Source: an uncultured Alistipes sp. (lineage in GTDB: Bacteria > Bacteroidota > Bacteroidia > Bacteroidales > UBA932). Taken from it: a stretch of DNA of 64,000 nt. Location: positions 1-64,000 of the forward strand of contig CABMPD010000013.1 of the NCBI GenBank assembly GCA_902388455.1, given 5' to 3'. The notes beneath the pieces are model-generated. The model saw only the letters and a list, made by a program, of their open reading frames with translations. It did no database searches and was not told where the DNA came from. Of this stretch, positions 57,003 to 64,000 are shown piece after piece; the stretch's first letter is position 1; each line of letters begins with the position of its first letter. Both the position numbers and the translations under genes were made by a program.

Positions 57003-57776
57003 ATGAAGACGATGATAAGAACGATGATTGCCGCTGTGGTGCTGGCAGTATCCGCTGTGACGGCTGCGGGAGCCCGGGATGTGGACTCTCTCTGGGCACA
57101 GGCGGTGAATGAATATACCGCGGAGAATTACGAGGCGGCCCTTGCCGCTTTCACTTCCATCGAGGAGGCAGGATATGTCTCCGCCGACCTGTACTACAAC
57201 ATGGGCAACTGCTGCTACAAGCTGGGCCACCGCCTCGGTCTCTCGATTCTCTACTACGAGAAGGCTCTGAAGCTGGATCCGTCGTACGAGGATGCGGCTG
57301 TCAATCTGGAGATTGCCCGCGAAGGGACCCTGGACCGGATAGAGGCCGTACCGGAGTTCATTCTCCTGACCTGGTTCAAGGCTTTCCGCGACACCCTTTC
57401 CTCGGATGCCTGGGCATGGATAGCCCTGGCTCTGCTGCTGGCGGTGGCCGTCATGGTGCTGCTGTTCCGTTTCGGACGTTCCCTGGCCCTGCGCAAGACG
57501 GCATTTGCCCTGGCCGTAGTGGCCCTGGTCTTCATGGTGATCTCCACTGTATTTGCCTTCAATCTGCGCTCGGCCGTCGAGGACTCGGGCGAGGCGGTGG
57601 TGACAGTGCCGGTGAGCAGCGTCAAGAGCTCTCCCGGCTCCACCGACCAGTCCCTCTTCATCCTGCACGAGGGGACGAAGGTCTCCGTGGTGGACAGCCT
57701 CGGGGAGTGGTACCGCATAGAACTGTCGGACGGACGGCAGGGATGGATGCAGGGCAATGATATGAAAATTATTTAA
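57003..57776 (+). CDS. batE: BatE, TPR and SH3-type protein
   Basis: A 257-aa protein starting at 57003 (MKTMIRTMIA). It has a signal peptide, TPR motifs (ALAAFTSIEEAGYVSADLYY, NMGNCCYKLGHRLGLSILYY), two membrane helices (WAWIALALLLAVAVMVLLFRF and ALAVVALVFMVISTVFAF) and a C-terminal SH3-like domain (GTKVSVVDSLGEWYRIELSDG). It closes the aerotolerance operon; glmM starts 12 nt later. Confidence 0.9.
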   Translation: MKTMIRTMIAAVVLAVSAVTAAGARDVDSLWAQAVNEYTAENYEAALAAFTSIEEAGYVSADLYYNMGNCCYKLGHRLGLSILYYEKALKLDPSYEDAAVNLEIAREGTLDRIEAVPEFILLTWFKAFRDTLSSDAWAWIALALLLAVAVMVLLFRFGRSLALRKTAFALAVVALVFMVISTVFAFNLRSAVEDSGEAVVTVPVSSVKSSPGSTDQSLFILHEGTKVSVVDSLGEWYRIELSDGRQGWMQGNDMKII

Positions 57777-57788
57777 AACCTTATAGCT

Positions 57789-59177
57789 ATGACACTTATA
57801 AAATCTATCTCCGGTATCAGAGGTACCATCGGCGGCTCCTGCGGAGAGGCGCTTACGCCACTGGACATTGTCAAATTCGTATCTGCATACTCCTCGATGC
57901 TGCACCGCAGCAAGGGAGACCGCCGGCTCAAGGTGGTGGTCGGCCGTGACGCGCGTATCTCGGGCCCCATGGTGGACGAGATCGTCTGCGGAACTCTCAG
58001 GGCCTGCGGCATCGACGTGGTCAACGCCGGTCTGGCCTCCACTCCCACCGTGGAGATGGCCGTAATCTTCGAGAAGGCCGACGGAGGCATCATCCTGACC
58101 GCCTCGCACAATCCCAAGCAGTGGAACGCCCTCAAGCTGCTCAATGAGTACGGCGAGTTCCTCAATGCCGCTGAAGGGGCTGAGCTGGTGGAGATCGCTG
58201 ACCGGGAAGGATTCGAGTACTGTGACGTCGATTCCCTGGGCTCATACGTGGAGAAGGATTTCACCGACGCGCACATACAGGCAGTTCTGGCTCATCCTCT
58301 GGTGGATGCGGAGGGTATCCGCGCACACGGTTTCAAGGTGGTGCTGGATGCCGTCAATTCGGTAGGAGGCATCGTGATGCCCCGCCTGCTGGAGGCTCTC
58401 GGAGTGGAGTGCATTAGGCTCAACTGCGAGCCTACCGGGCATTTTGCCCACAATCCTGAGCCGCTGCCGTCCCACCTGGTGGACCTGTGCTCGAGGGTAG
58501 CTTCCGAGAAGGCAGACCTCGGTATCGCGGTGGATCCTGACGTGGACCGTCTCGCCCTTGTCTGCGAGGACGGCTCGTTCTTCGGCGAGGAGTATACCCT
58601 GGTTTCAGTGGCGGACTACGTGCTCTCACAGAAGCCCGGCCCTACGGTCTCCAACCTTTCCTCGTCCCGTGCTCTGCGTGACGTGACAGAGGCCCACGGC
58701 TGCACCTACACCGCATCTGCAGTGGGAGAGGTCAATGTGACCACCGAGATGAAGCGTACCGGTGCCGTTATCGGAGGTGAGGGCAACGGCGGAGTCATCG
58801 TACCCGACCTGCACTACGGCCGCGACGCTCTTATCGGAACGGCTCTCTTCCTGAGCTCCCTGGTGCGTTCCGGCAAGAAGGTGACAGAGGTACGCGCCGG
58901 CCTGCCCCAGTACGTGATATCCAAGAACCGTATCGAGCTCTCCGACCGCTCGCTGATAGAGAAGATACTGGGTGAAATCAAGAAACGCTACGCCTCGGAG
59001 CGCATCACCGATATCGACGGAGTGAAGATCGACTTCGACCGCGACAGGATGTGGGTGCACCTGCGCAAGTCCAATACCGAGCCGATTATCCGCGTTTACT
59101 CGGAGGCCTCCGACGAGGCATCGGCCGAGAGGATTGCCGCCGAGGTGATAGGTATCGCTAAGGAAATCATAGGCTAG
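57789..59177 (+). CDS. glmM: Phosphoglucosamine/phosphomannomutase (GlmM type)
   Basis: A 462-aa alpha-D-phosphohexomutase. The phosphoserine loop is TASHNPKQWN (Ser106), the metal loop DPDVDRLALV, the sugar-binding GGEGNGGVI and the phosphate-binding KSNTEPIIRVYSEA. It likely interconverts glucosamine-6-P and glucosamine-1-P for peptidoglycan and LPS precursors; a phosphomannomutase role is not excluded. It is next to a DUF1343 gene with a 3-nt gap. Confidence 0.94.
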   Translation: MTLIKSISGIRGTIGGSCGEALTPLDIVKFVSAYSSMLHRSKGDRRLKVVVGRDARISGPMVDEIVCGTLRACGIDVVNAGLASTPTVEMAVIFEKADGGIILTASHNPKQWNALKLLNEYGEFLNAAEGAELVEIADREGFEYCDVDSLGSYVEKDFTDAHIQAVLAHPLVDAEGIRAHGFKVVLDAVNSVGGIVMPRLLEALGVECIRLNCEPTGHFAHNPEPLPSHLVDLCSRVASEKADLGIAVDPDVDRLALVCEDGSFFGEEYTLVSVADYVLSQKPGPTVSNLSSSRALRDVTEAHGCTYTASAVGEVNVTTEMKRTGAVIGGEGNGGVIVPDLHYGRDALIGTALFLSSLVRSGKKVTEVRAGLPQYVISKNRIELSDRSLIEKILGEIKKRYASERITDIDGVKIDFDRDRMWVHLRKSNTEPIIRVYSEASDEASAERIAAEVIGIAKEIIG

Positions 59178-59180
59178 CGC

Positions 59181-60362
59181 ATGTTCTCATTCAGAACTAC
59201 CCCCCTGGACCGTCAGGAGGACCTGGTGCTGCGAAAGGGGTCCCTGGCCGTGCTGTGCAACCAGTCGGCCTGGGATCCGGAGCGGCAGGAGTATCTCTTC
59301 GGAGGACTGTACCGGAGCGGGCGGCTGCGCAAGGTATTCTATCCGGCGGACGGCCTCTTTGGAGAAATCCTGCCGGACGGAACTGCTCCCCGGAAGGATG
59401 TGGAGTATGACAGGGCTTTCGGTATGACCGGGTGCCGGTTCATTCCCCTGCGCTCCGGAGCAGGGGAGGACTTCGCTCCCGATCCCTCTATGTTCGAGGA
59501 TGTGGATGCCCTTATCGTTGAATATCAGGACACAGGCTCGCGCTATGACTCGATGACCGCCGTCCTGTACGATATTTTCCAGATGATTCATATCAGCGGC
59601 CTGTCCCTGTCGGTATATATTCTGGACAGGGAGAATATCTGCGGCCGTCAGGTGGAGGGCACGACCCTATGTCCGGGCAGTTCCGAGGCAGCGGGCATTG
59701 AGGGCATCCCTCACCGTCACGGACTGACTCTCGGGGAGCTGGCCAACCTCTTCTATTCGGAGGTGGGCGCGAAGTTCCCCCTGCACATCATTTCCTATAT
59801 GGTGCGTCCTGCAACCCAGTACCTGATGCCGTGGAGCATTCCTCCCAGGCCGGATGTGCCGGGGCTTTTTACCTCGGGCTTTTATTGCGGGATGGTCCTG
59901 CTGTCCGGTACCGACCTGAGCTGGGGAGAGGGAACATCCCGGCCGTACGAGCTGTTCGGGGCCCCGTATCTGGAGCAGTGGCTGCGCGGCTGCAGTCTGG
60001 ACGCTGTCTCGGATGCGGGAGTATTCCTGCGCCGCACGGTATTCACCCCGCGTTTCGGGAAATGGCAGAATCAGTCCTGTTTCGGTTTCCAGATGCTGCC
60101 CCGTCCCGGGGTACCTTATCACTCTGTGGCCCATGCGCTGCGGATTCTCCGGACCCTGGTTTCGGACGGAGTACCGGTGGATATGTCCAGACTGCCGGAA
60201 GTTGCTGGAGATGAGATATTCTGCGGTTATATCGGCGGTACGGTCCCCGGTGAAGGACTCAAGGAGCACATAAAGGTCGAGGAGCAGAAGTGGATCCGCA
60301 AGGCCCGCCGCTATATGCTCTACGATGATCAGCTGGTGCGCGTGAAGACAATAAAGAATTAA
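59181..60362 (+). CDS. DUF1343 protein, possible exo-beta-N-acetylmuramidase (GH171/NamZ-like), no signal peptide
   Basis: A 393-aa protein matching the DUF1343 family by eye. DALIVEYQDTGSRYDSMTAV stands where the family has its QDVG.R motif. ILDRENICGRQVEGTTL, the IPHRHGLTLGELANLF motif and LSWGEGTSRPYELFGAPY (family: EGT..S.GRGT..PFE..GAP) are also present. The characterised member NamZ is an exo-beta-N-acetylmuramidase. Most homologues are secreted, but this one begins MFSFRTTPLDRQEDLVLRKG with no signal peptide and would stay in the cytoplasm. It abuts glmM, suggesting a link to amino-sugar or wall recycling. Confidence 0.78.
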   Translation: MFSFRTTPLDRQEDLVLRKGSLAVLCNQSAWDPERQEYLFGGLYRSGRLRKVFYPADGLFGEILPDGTAPRKDVEYDRAFGMTGCRFIPLRSGAGEDFAPDPSMFEDVDALIVEYQDTGSRYDSMTAVLYDIFQMIHISGLSLSVYILDRENICGRQVEGTTLCPGSSEAAGIEGIPHRHGLTLGELANLFYSEVGAKFPLHIISYMVRPATQYLMPWSIPPRPDVPGLFTSGFYCGMVLLSGTDLSWGEGTSRPYELFGAPYLEQWLRGCSLDAVSDAGVFLRRTVFTPRFGKWQNQSCFGFQMLPRPGVPYHSVAHALRILRTLVSDGVPVDMSRLPEVAGDEIFCGYIGGTVPGEGLKEHIKVEEQKWIRKARRYMLYDDQLVRVKTIKN

Positions 60363-60378
60363 TGCTAATATTTTGTAT

Positions 60379-61230
60379 ATGAACAGTTATCCTAAAATCC
60401 AGGCAGCTCTGATGAGTCTGCCAGTGCTACTTGTATCCTCCTGTCAGGCATGGTCTCCGGTCCCGGAGCCGGATATGCAGAAATATGAATTGAGAGGAGA
60501 TGTGGCATCGATGAAAAACATCGTCTACAAACTGGACTCCACTGCGGACGGATATGTGGCTTCTGGGATCGAGGCATCCATGAGCAATGTCTATCTGGAG
60601 TTCGATACTGCCGGCAGAATGACTCTCATGCAGCGTATCAACATAAAAAACCAACCCGGACTCAGGGAGGAATATACCTATGGCAGGGACGGACGGATGC
60701 TTTCCAAGTCCGTGATTCTGTCGGACGGGACTCTGAAGGAGAAGTCGGACTACAGGTATAGAAGGGGACGGCTGCATACCCTGACTGTAAAGGACGGGGC
60801 GGACAGTCTGGTCAGACATGAGAAGTATAAGTATTTCGGCCGGGATAGTGTCATCGCTGAATTTACGTTCAATGGTGATACTTTGAATGGGTACCGTGTC
60901 TCCAGGTATGACCGTCTGGGACGCAGTACCGGAATGTCTTCCTATACGGCCGGTGGCCGCAGACTTCTCAGTGGCATCGATATCGAGTATGACTCGCTGG
61001 GCAGACGCGCCTTTGTTACTACAGATGATATTTTCTTCAAGAAGATGGAAAACCGTATGAGCTATGATTCCAACGGATTCTGTTCCGGACAGGTGCTTTC
61101 AGGGCGCGGGCGCGTTACGGATTTCCGCTTTTCTTTCAAGACAGACACGGCAGGAAATTGGATTGAACGTGTGACAATCCGTGACGGCGTGCCTTTCAGG
61201 GTTGAGGTAAGGGAGATACATTACCGCTGA
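60379..61230 (+). CDS. Small lipoprotein with YD-like repeats
   Basis: A 283-aa predicted lipoprotein (VLLVSSC, Cys22), starting at 60379. The mature protein is a series of short beta-hairpin units such as EFDTAGRMTLMQRI, TYGRDGRMLSKSV, RYDRLGRSTGMSS and EYDSLGRRAFVTT. These resemble the YD/RHS repeat pattern in miniature. No catalytic domain is seen, so the function is unknown. It is the last gene before the terminator at 61252. Confidence 0.75.
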   Translation: MNSYPKIQAALMSLPVLLVSSCQAWSPVPEPDMQKYELRGDVASMKNIVYKLDSTADGYVASGIEASMSNVYLEFDTAGRMTLMQRINIKNQPGLREEYTYGRDGRMLSKSVILSDGTLKEKSDYRYRRGRLHTLTVKDGADSLVRHEKYKYFGRDSVIAEFTFNGDTLNGYRVSRYDRLGRSTGMSSYTAGGRRLLSGIDIEYDSLGRRAFVTTDDIFFKKMENRMSYDSNGFCSGQVLSGRGRVTDFRFSFKTDTAGNWIERVTIRDGVPFRVEVREIHYR

Positions 61231-61251
61231 CTGGAAAGGGGAATATATAAA

Positions 61252-61295
61252 AAGAGACCGGCCAAAATCATTTTGGACCGGTCTCTTGAATTTTT
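61252..61295. terminator. Bidirectional terminator after the small lipoprotein gene
   Basis: AAGAGACCGG plus CCAAAA (61252-61267) pair with TTTTGG plus CCGGTCTCTT (61271-61287, one bulged A) over a 3-nt loop. A and T runs flank the stem, so both convergent genes can use it. Confidence 0.88.
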
Positions 61296-61311
61296 CAGGA
61301 CTTAAGAACCG

Positions 61312-62946
61312 TTAACGGATGGCTCTCTTCAGGATTTTGTCTGTAGGAAGTGAGGATACTTCGGGAGTGAATGCGGGACGCTCGGGGATTTCCATCTGGT
61401 TTTTGATGGCAAACGAGGCGGAAGATCCACCCATGAGGGTATTGAAGTACTCATCGAACAGAGCGTAATCGTGGCTTGTGCCTTCCTCTGTGAGCTGGAA
61501 TACTTTCATGTACATGTCACCTGTATTGCCCTCAGCATCAAATGCTATTACGCATATTGTCGAGTATTCATCGTATGCCATGTAATAGATGTTGGCGGGA
61601 TTTGGATCAGTGCTGCTTGCCTCGGTTCCGTTGGCGAGGGTGTTGTTGTAGATTTCTTCTTCTGTCTGGTCGGCGGTGATGTCACCGGTCCATACTACAT
61701 AGTAACATCCAGCAGCGGTCTCATTGTATGTCATGTCCACAGCGGCGAACAGAGGCTTTGAACCGACATAGTTTTCATATTCGGGATTGTATGCTACGAG
61801 ATCATCGCTGTGCCAGTAGTAGTTGACGTGACCTTCTGCAAATGCATCGGTAGGCTGGTTTGCAGTGGTGTAGAACTCTTGCTTGGTCATCTCTGAGTTG
61901 TAGGTCAGCTGGTCCATATCTATTCCCCATGCAGTTATATAGTACTTGGTTTCGGGAGTCATGCCGGTTACATTGTATCCTTCATGGTCACCCTGAAGTG
62001 CATAGTACTCAAGATAAGAACTGTAGTTGTTGGTTATCTCGGCGATGATGGCCATATCGTCGTATCCTGCATCATACCATGATTCATCGATGACAATCGT
62101 GAAGTAGTATGCACTCTTGTCTGAAGGGATGATGTCGTATACTACACTTCTGGCACTGGGTGTGTAGTCGAATTCAAAGGTCAGATCAACCATCTGTATT
62201 TCAGTAGTGGTGAATTCGGGACCATAGTGAATTTCGGTGGTGAACTCGCCGTTCTCGTCAATTCCGAATGCATACGGTGTGTAAGCCGTATTTGAACTCA
62301 GGCCTGTCCATGTGTAGTCATCTGTGGTATTGCCGGGAATCAGGAAATCTGTCAGGGAATAGCCGAACATGGCATATATCTCGGCCAGTGCAAGCAGATC
62401 CTGTCTTGCCGTCTCGGCAAAATCGGGATTCTCGGCAATGGTAGCGCTAGTCGCTACGCCGTCGTAGTAGTAGGAAATGGTCTCGTCCAGACATGAGACA
62501 ATCACTCTTGCAGAGGTAGCCTTAACTTCATCTTCAGGTACCTGAATGTCGAAGAATACGGTACGTCCGCTCTGAATAATGTTGATCTGAGCCGAAGCCT
62601 CGCCGTCTGCCCATGTATAGGTGATGGTGAGGATGGCGTTGCGGCTTTCGGTCTCCTCATTCTCGAGGATATTGAAAGTCACAGTGCCTGTAGTTTCATA
62701 GTTGATTGCATCAACCCATGTCTGGTTGGCTTCTGCTTTAACAGTGCCTCCGTCAATCGGATTGGAAATGGTGTACTCGATGGAACCGGTTCCTCCATCT
62801 CCGACGAAAGTGAGCTGATTGCCGGGAGCATTTGTCACTTCAATTGAAGGCTGCTCCGAGGGATTGGGTTCGGGTTCGGGCTCCTCGCATCCAGTTGCCA
62901 TGAAAATGAGAGAAGCTGCTGCGATTAGAAATAGGGATTTTTTCAT
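61312..62946 (-). CDS. Surface lipoprotein with BACON-like N-terminal domain
   Basis: A 544-aa lipoprotein (FMATGC, Cys20). The acidic residues directly after the Cys (EEPEPEP) fit the Bacteroidota surface-export signal. Residues about 34-135 form a BACON-like domain (GGTGSIEYTISNPIDGGTVK). Two FN3-like beta domains follow (SSNTAYTPYAFGIDENGEFT and MTPETKYYITAWGIDMDQLT). The C-terminal part is beta-rich and Tyr-rich with no recognised enzyme motif. It is a probable glycan- or protein-binding surface protein. The broken gene at 43448-44663 is a relative. Confidence 0.8.
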   Translation of the reverse strand: MKKSLFLIAAASLIFMATGCEEPEPEPNPSEQPSIEVTNAPGNQLTFVGDGGTGSIEYTISNPIDGGTVKAEANQTWVDAINYETTGTVTFNILENEETESRNAILTITYTWADGEASAQINIIQSGRTVFFDIQVPEDEVKATSARVIVSCLDETISYYYDGVATSATIAENPDFAETARQDLLALAEIYAMFGYSLTDFLIPGNTTDDYTWTGLSSNTAYTPYAFGIDENGEFTTEIHYGPEFTTTEIQMVDLTFEFDYTPSARSVVYDIIPSDKSAYYFTIVIDESWYDAGYDDMAIIAEITNNYSSYLEYYALQGDHEGYNVTGMTPETKYYITAWGIDMDQLTYNSEMTKQEFYTTANQPTDAFAEGHVNYYWHSDDLVAYNPEYENYVGSKPLFAAVDMTYNETAAGCYYVVWTGDITADQTEEEIYNNTLANGTEASSTDPNPANIYYMAYDEYSTICVIAFDAEGNTGDMYMKVFQLTEEGTSHDYALFDEYFNTLMGGSSASFAIKNQMEIPERPAFTPEVSSLPTDKILKRAIR

Positions 62947-62977
62947 ATTATTAAAGGAATTAGTGTTAATAATGTTT

Positions 62978-62985
62978 CAAAGATA
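62978..62985 (-). promoter_or_regulatory. -7 box for the BACON-like lipoprotein gene
   Basis: TATCTTTG on the minus strand fits TAnnTTTG and lies 32 nt before the ATG at 62946. The region upstream is a long A/T run; no TTTG at normal -33 spacing is seen. Confidence 0.6.
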
Positions 62986-63088
62986 ATAAAACTTTTTTTT
63001 AAAATTTATCATTTTTTATAAAAAATAGCAGTTTTTTTAAAGAAAATCTAGAATCGGAGCTCAATTTGCGAAAGTTGGCGGTGGAAAA

Positions 63089-63120
63089 TTTGCTTGGAAA
63101 AGAAATTGTATATACTTTTG
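63089..63120 (+). promoter_or_regulatory. Promoter of rpmE2
   Basis: TTTG at 63089-63092, a 20-bp spacer and TACTTTTG at 63113-63120 match the Bacteroidota consensus. The leader before the ATG at 63161 is about 35 nt, A-rich, without a GGAGG site. Confidence 0.8.
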
Positions 63121-63160
63121 CCGCCCAGAACAAAACGGCAACAATTTTAATTTTTACACA

Positions 63161-63412
63161 ATGAAAAAAGGTATACATCCCGAATCCTACCGTCTTGTAG
63201 CTTTCAAGGATATGTCCAATGAGCATGTGTTCATCACCCGCTCCTGTGTCAACACCAAGGAGACCATCGACATCGAGGGCGTGACCTATCCCCTCGTGAA
63301 GGTCGAGATCTCCAACACCTCCCATCCTTTCTATACCGGAAAGATGAAGCTCGTCGACACCGCCGGCCGCGTGGACAAATTCTACCAGCGCTACAAGAAC
63401 CGCCAGAAGTAA
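63161..63412 (+). CDS. rpmE2: 50S ribosomal protein L31, type B
   Basis: An 83-aa protein starting [20 protein letters not shown] with [20 protein letters not shown]. It lacks the four-cysteine zinc site of the A-type L31, which identifies the zinc-independent B type. It is a single-gene unit between a clear promoter and a terminator. Confidence 0.97.
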   Translation: MKKGIHPESYRLVAFKDMSNEHVFITRSCVNTKETIDIEGVTYPLVKVEISNTSHPFYTGKMKLVDTAGRVDKFYQRYKNRQK

Positions 63413-63446
63413 TCCTGCCCAAAAGGAACTTCTCCAACAATATCGA

Positions 63447-63482
63447 TTCCGACAGACATTCACTTGTCTGCCGGAATTTTTA
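63447..63482 (+). terminator. Terminator after rpmE2
   Basis: TTCCGACAGAC (63447-63457) pairs with GTCTGCCGGAA (63466-63476, one A-C mismatch) over an 8-nt loop, followed by TTTTTA. It may also serve the NusG-like gene that ends at 63480 on the other strand. Confidence 0.82.
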
Positions 63483-64000
63483 TTTTCCGACCATCTCCTT
63501 GCCGATGCGCAGCTCGGCGCAGACGGTGAGGTTGCCGATAGATTCGAGGGTGAGGTAGATGAAGCGGTTGTCTATCTTGGTGACGCGGCCGGTACGTTTC
63601 TCGAAGGGACCTCCGAGGATGCGTACCATGTCGCCCTCCGAGATGATGCGGCTCTGGTCGACCACTATGAGGAACTTGTGGATCTCCTCGATTTCTGAGT
63701 CCCGGATCACAGCCGGCTCGCCGCAATAGTAGACGGGACATGCCACCCCTTCTACGGAGGCGAATTTGCTGAGCTGGGCCCTGGTGCAGTGTATGAATAT
63801 ATAGGAGCGGTATAGGGGGACTTCCACTGTCTTGACCCGGTCGGACCACTTGCGCTTCTCCCGGTACAGGGGCAGGAACACTTCCGCGCCCATGAGTGTA
63901 AGCCGCCGCTCCACGGCTTTCTCGGCCCTGGAGGCGGTGTACAGCACGTACCATCTTACGGGCTGGGACTTGAGAACTCTGGGTGCGGGGGTGTCCTGAC
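63480..64000 (-). CDS. NusG-like antiterminator, UpxY type (5' end outside window)
   Basis: The frame is open to the window edge, so the start codon lies outside; the ATGs visible here are not in this frame. The visible part has an NGN domain (RWYVLYTASRAEKAVERRL, PLYRSYIFIHC) and a C-terminal KOW domain (EGDMVRILGGPFEKRTGRV). It is clearly different from the housekeeping NusG at 20131. Such paralogues in Bacteroidota (UpxY) usually sit first in capsule or exopolysaccharide operons, but here the gene reads leftwards and ends at the rpmE2 terminator, so what it regulates is not visible. Confidence 0.82.
   Translation of the reverse strand, partial: QDTPAPRVLKSQPVRWYVLYTASRAEKAVERRLTLMGAEVFLPLYREKRKWSDRVKTVEVPLYRSYIFIHCTRAQLSKFASVEGVACPVYYCGEPAVIRDSEIEEIHKFLIVVDQSRIISEGDMVRILGGPFEKRTGRVTKIDNRFIYLTLESIGNLTVCAELRIGKEMVGK

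Overview
The window looks like a chromosomal segment of a GC-rich member of the Bacteroidota, order Bacteroidales. Supporting signs are a SusC/SusD pair, a type IX secretion (T9SS) C-terminal sorting domain, a Bat aerotolerance operon, promoters of the TTTG-N19/20-TAnnTTTG type with few recognisable Shine-Dalgarno sites, and the gene order tRNA-Thr/Tyr/Gly/Thr, tuf, tRNA-Trp, secE, nusG, rplKAJL, rpoBC. An uncultured Rikenellaceae/RC9/Cryptobacteroides-like gut or rumen lineage would fit, but the sequence alone does not fix the genus.

Layout: 1-5.2 kb holds a SusC (5' end outside the window), SusD and an accessory lipoprotein. 5.3-9.7 kb holds a secreted protein of unknown role, a subtilisin-like protease carrying both a lipobox and a T9SS tail, and a PorV/PorQ-like barrel. 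9.8-22.7 kb is the reverse-strand transcription/translation block. 22.7-26.5 kb has dxs, purA and ssb, and 26.5-29.3 kb two tandem MFS transporters. 29.6-33 kb has aroE, an rRNA/tRNA methyltransferase and lysS. 33-37.1 kb has recJ, a threonine aldolase and an orphan MacB-type permease. 37.2-43.3 kb has an RluB-type pseudouridine synthase, era, parC and aroK. 43.4-45.3 kb has a broken lipoprotein gene and a Crp-like regulator. 46-49.4 kb has tonB-exbD-exbB and truA. 49.5-57.8 kb is the moxR-DUF58-batA-batB/C-batD-batE operon, 57.8-61.2 kb has glmM, a DUF1343 protein and a small lipoprotein, and 61.3-64 kb has a BACON-like lipoprotein, rpmE2 and a NusG/UpxY-like gene cut by the window edge.

Most of the window is conserved housekeeping sequence. 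The unusual content is in the DNA between and within genes: a 21-bp perfect inverted repeat wrapped around a promoter (6010-6085); a 105-bp-period tandem repeat family at two loci 16 kb apart; a second family of CCTTCGGAAGG-centred palindromes, singly, in pairs and once inside a coding sequence; and a 15-bp in-frame minisatellite inside truA. No CRISPR array, insertion sequence, prophage or defence system was found.
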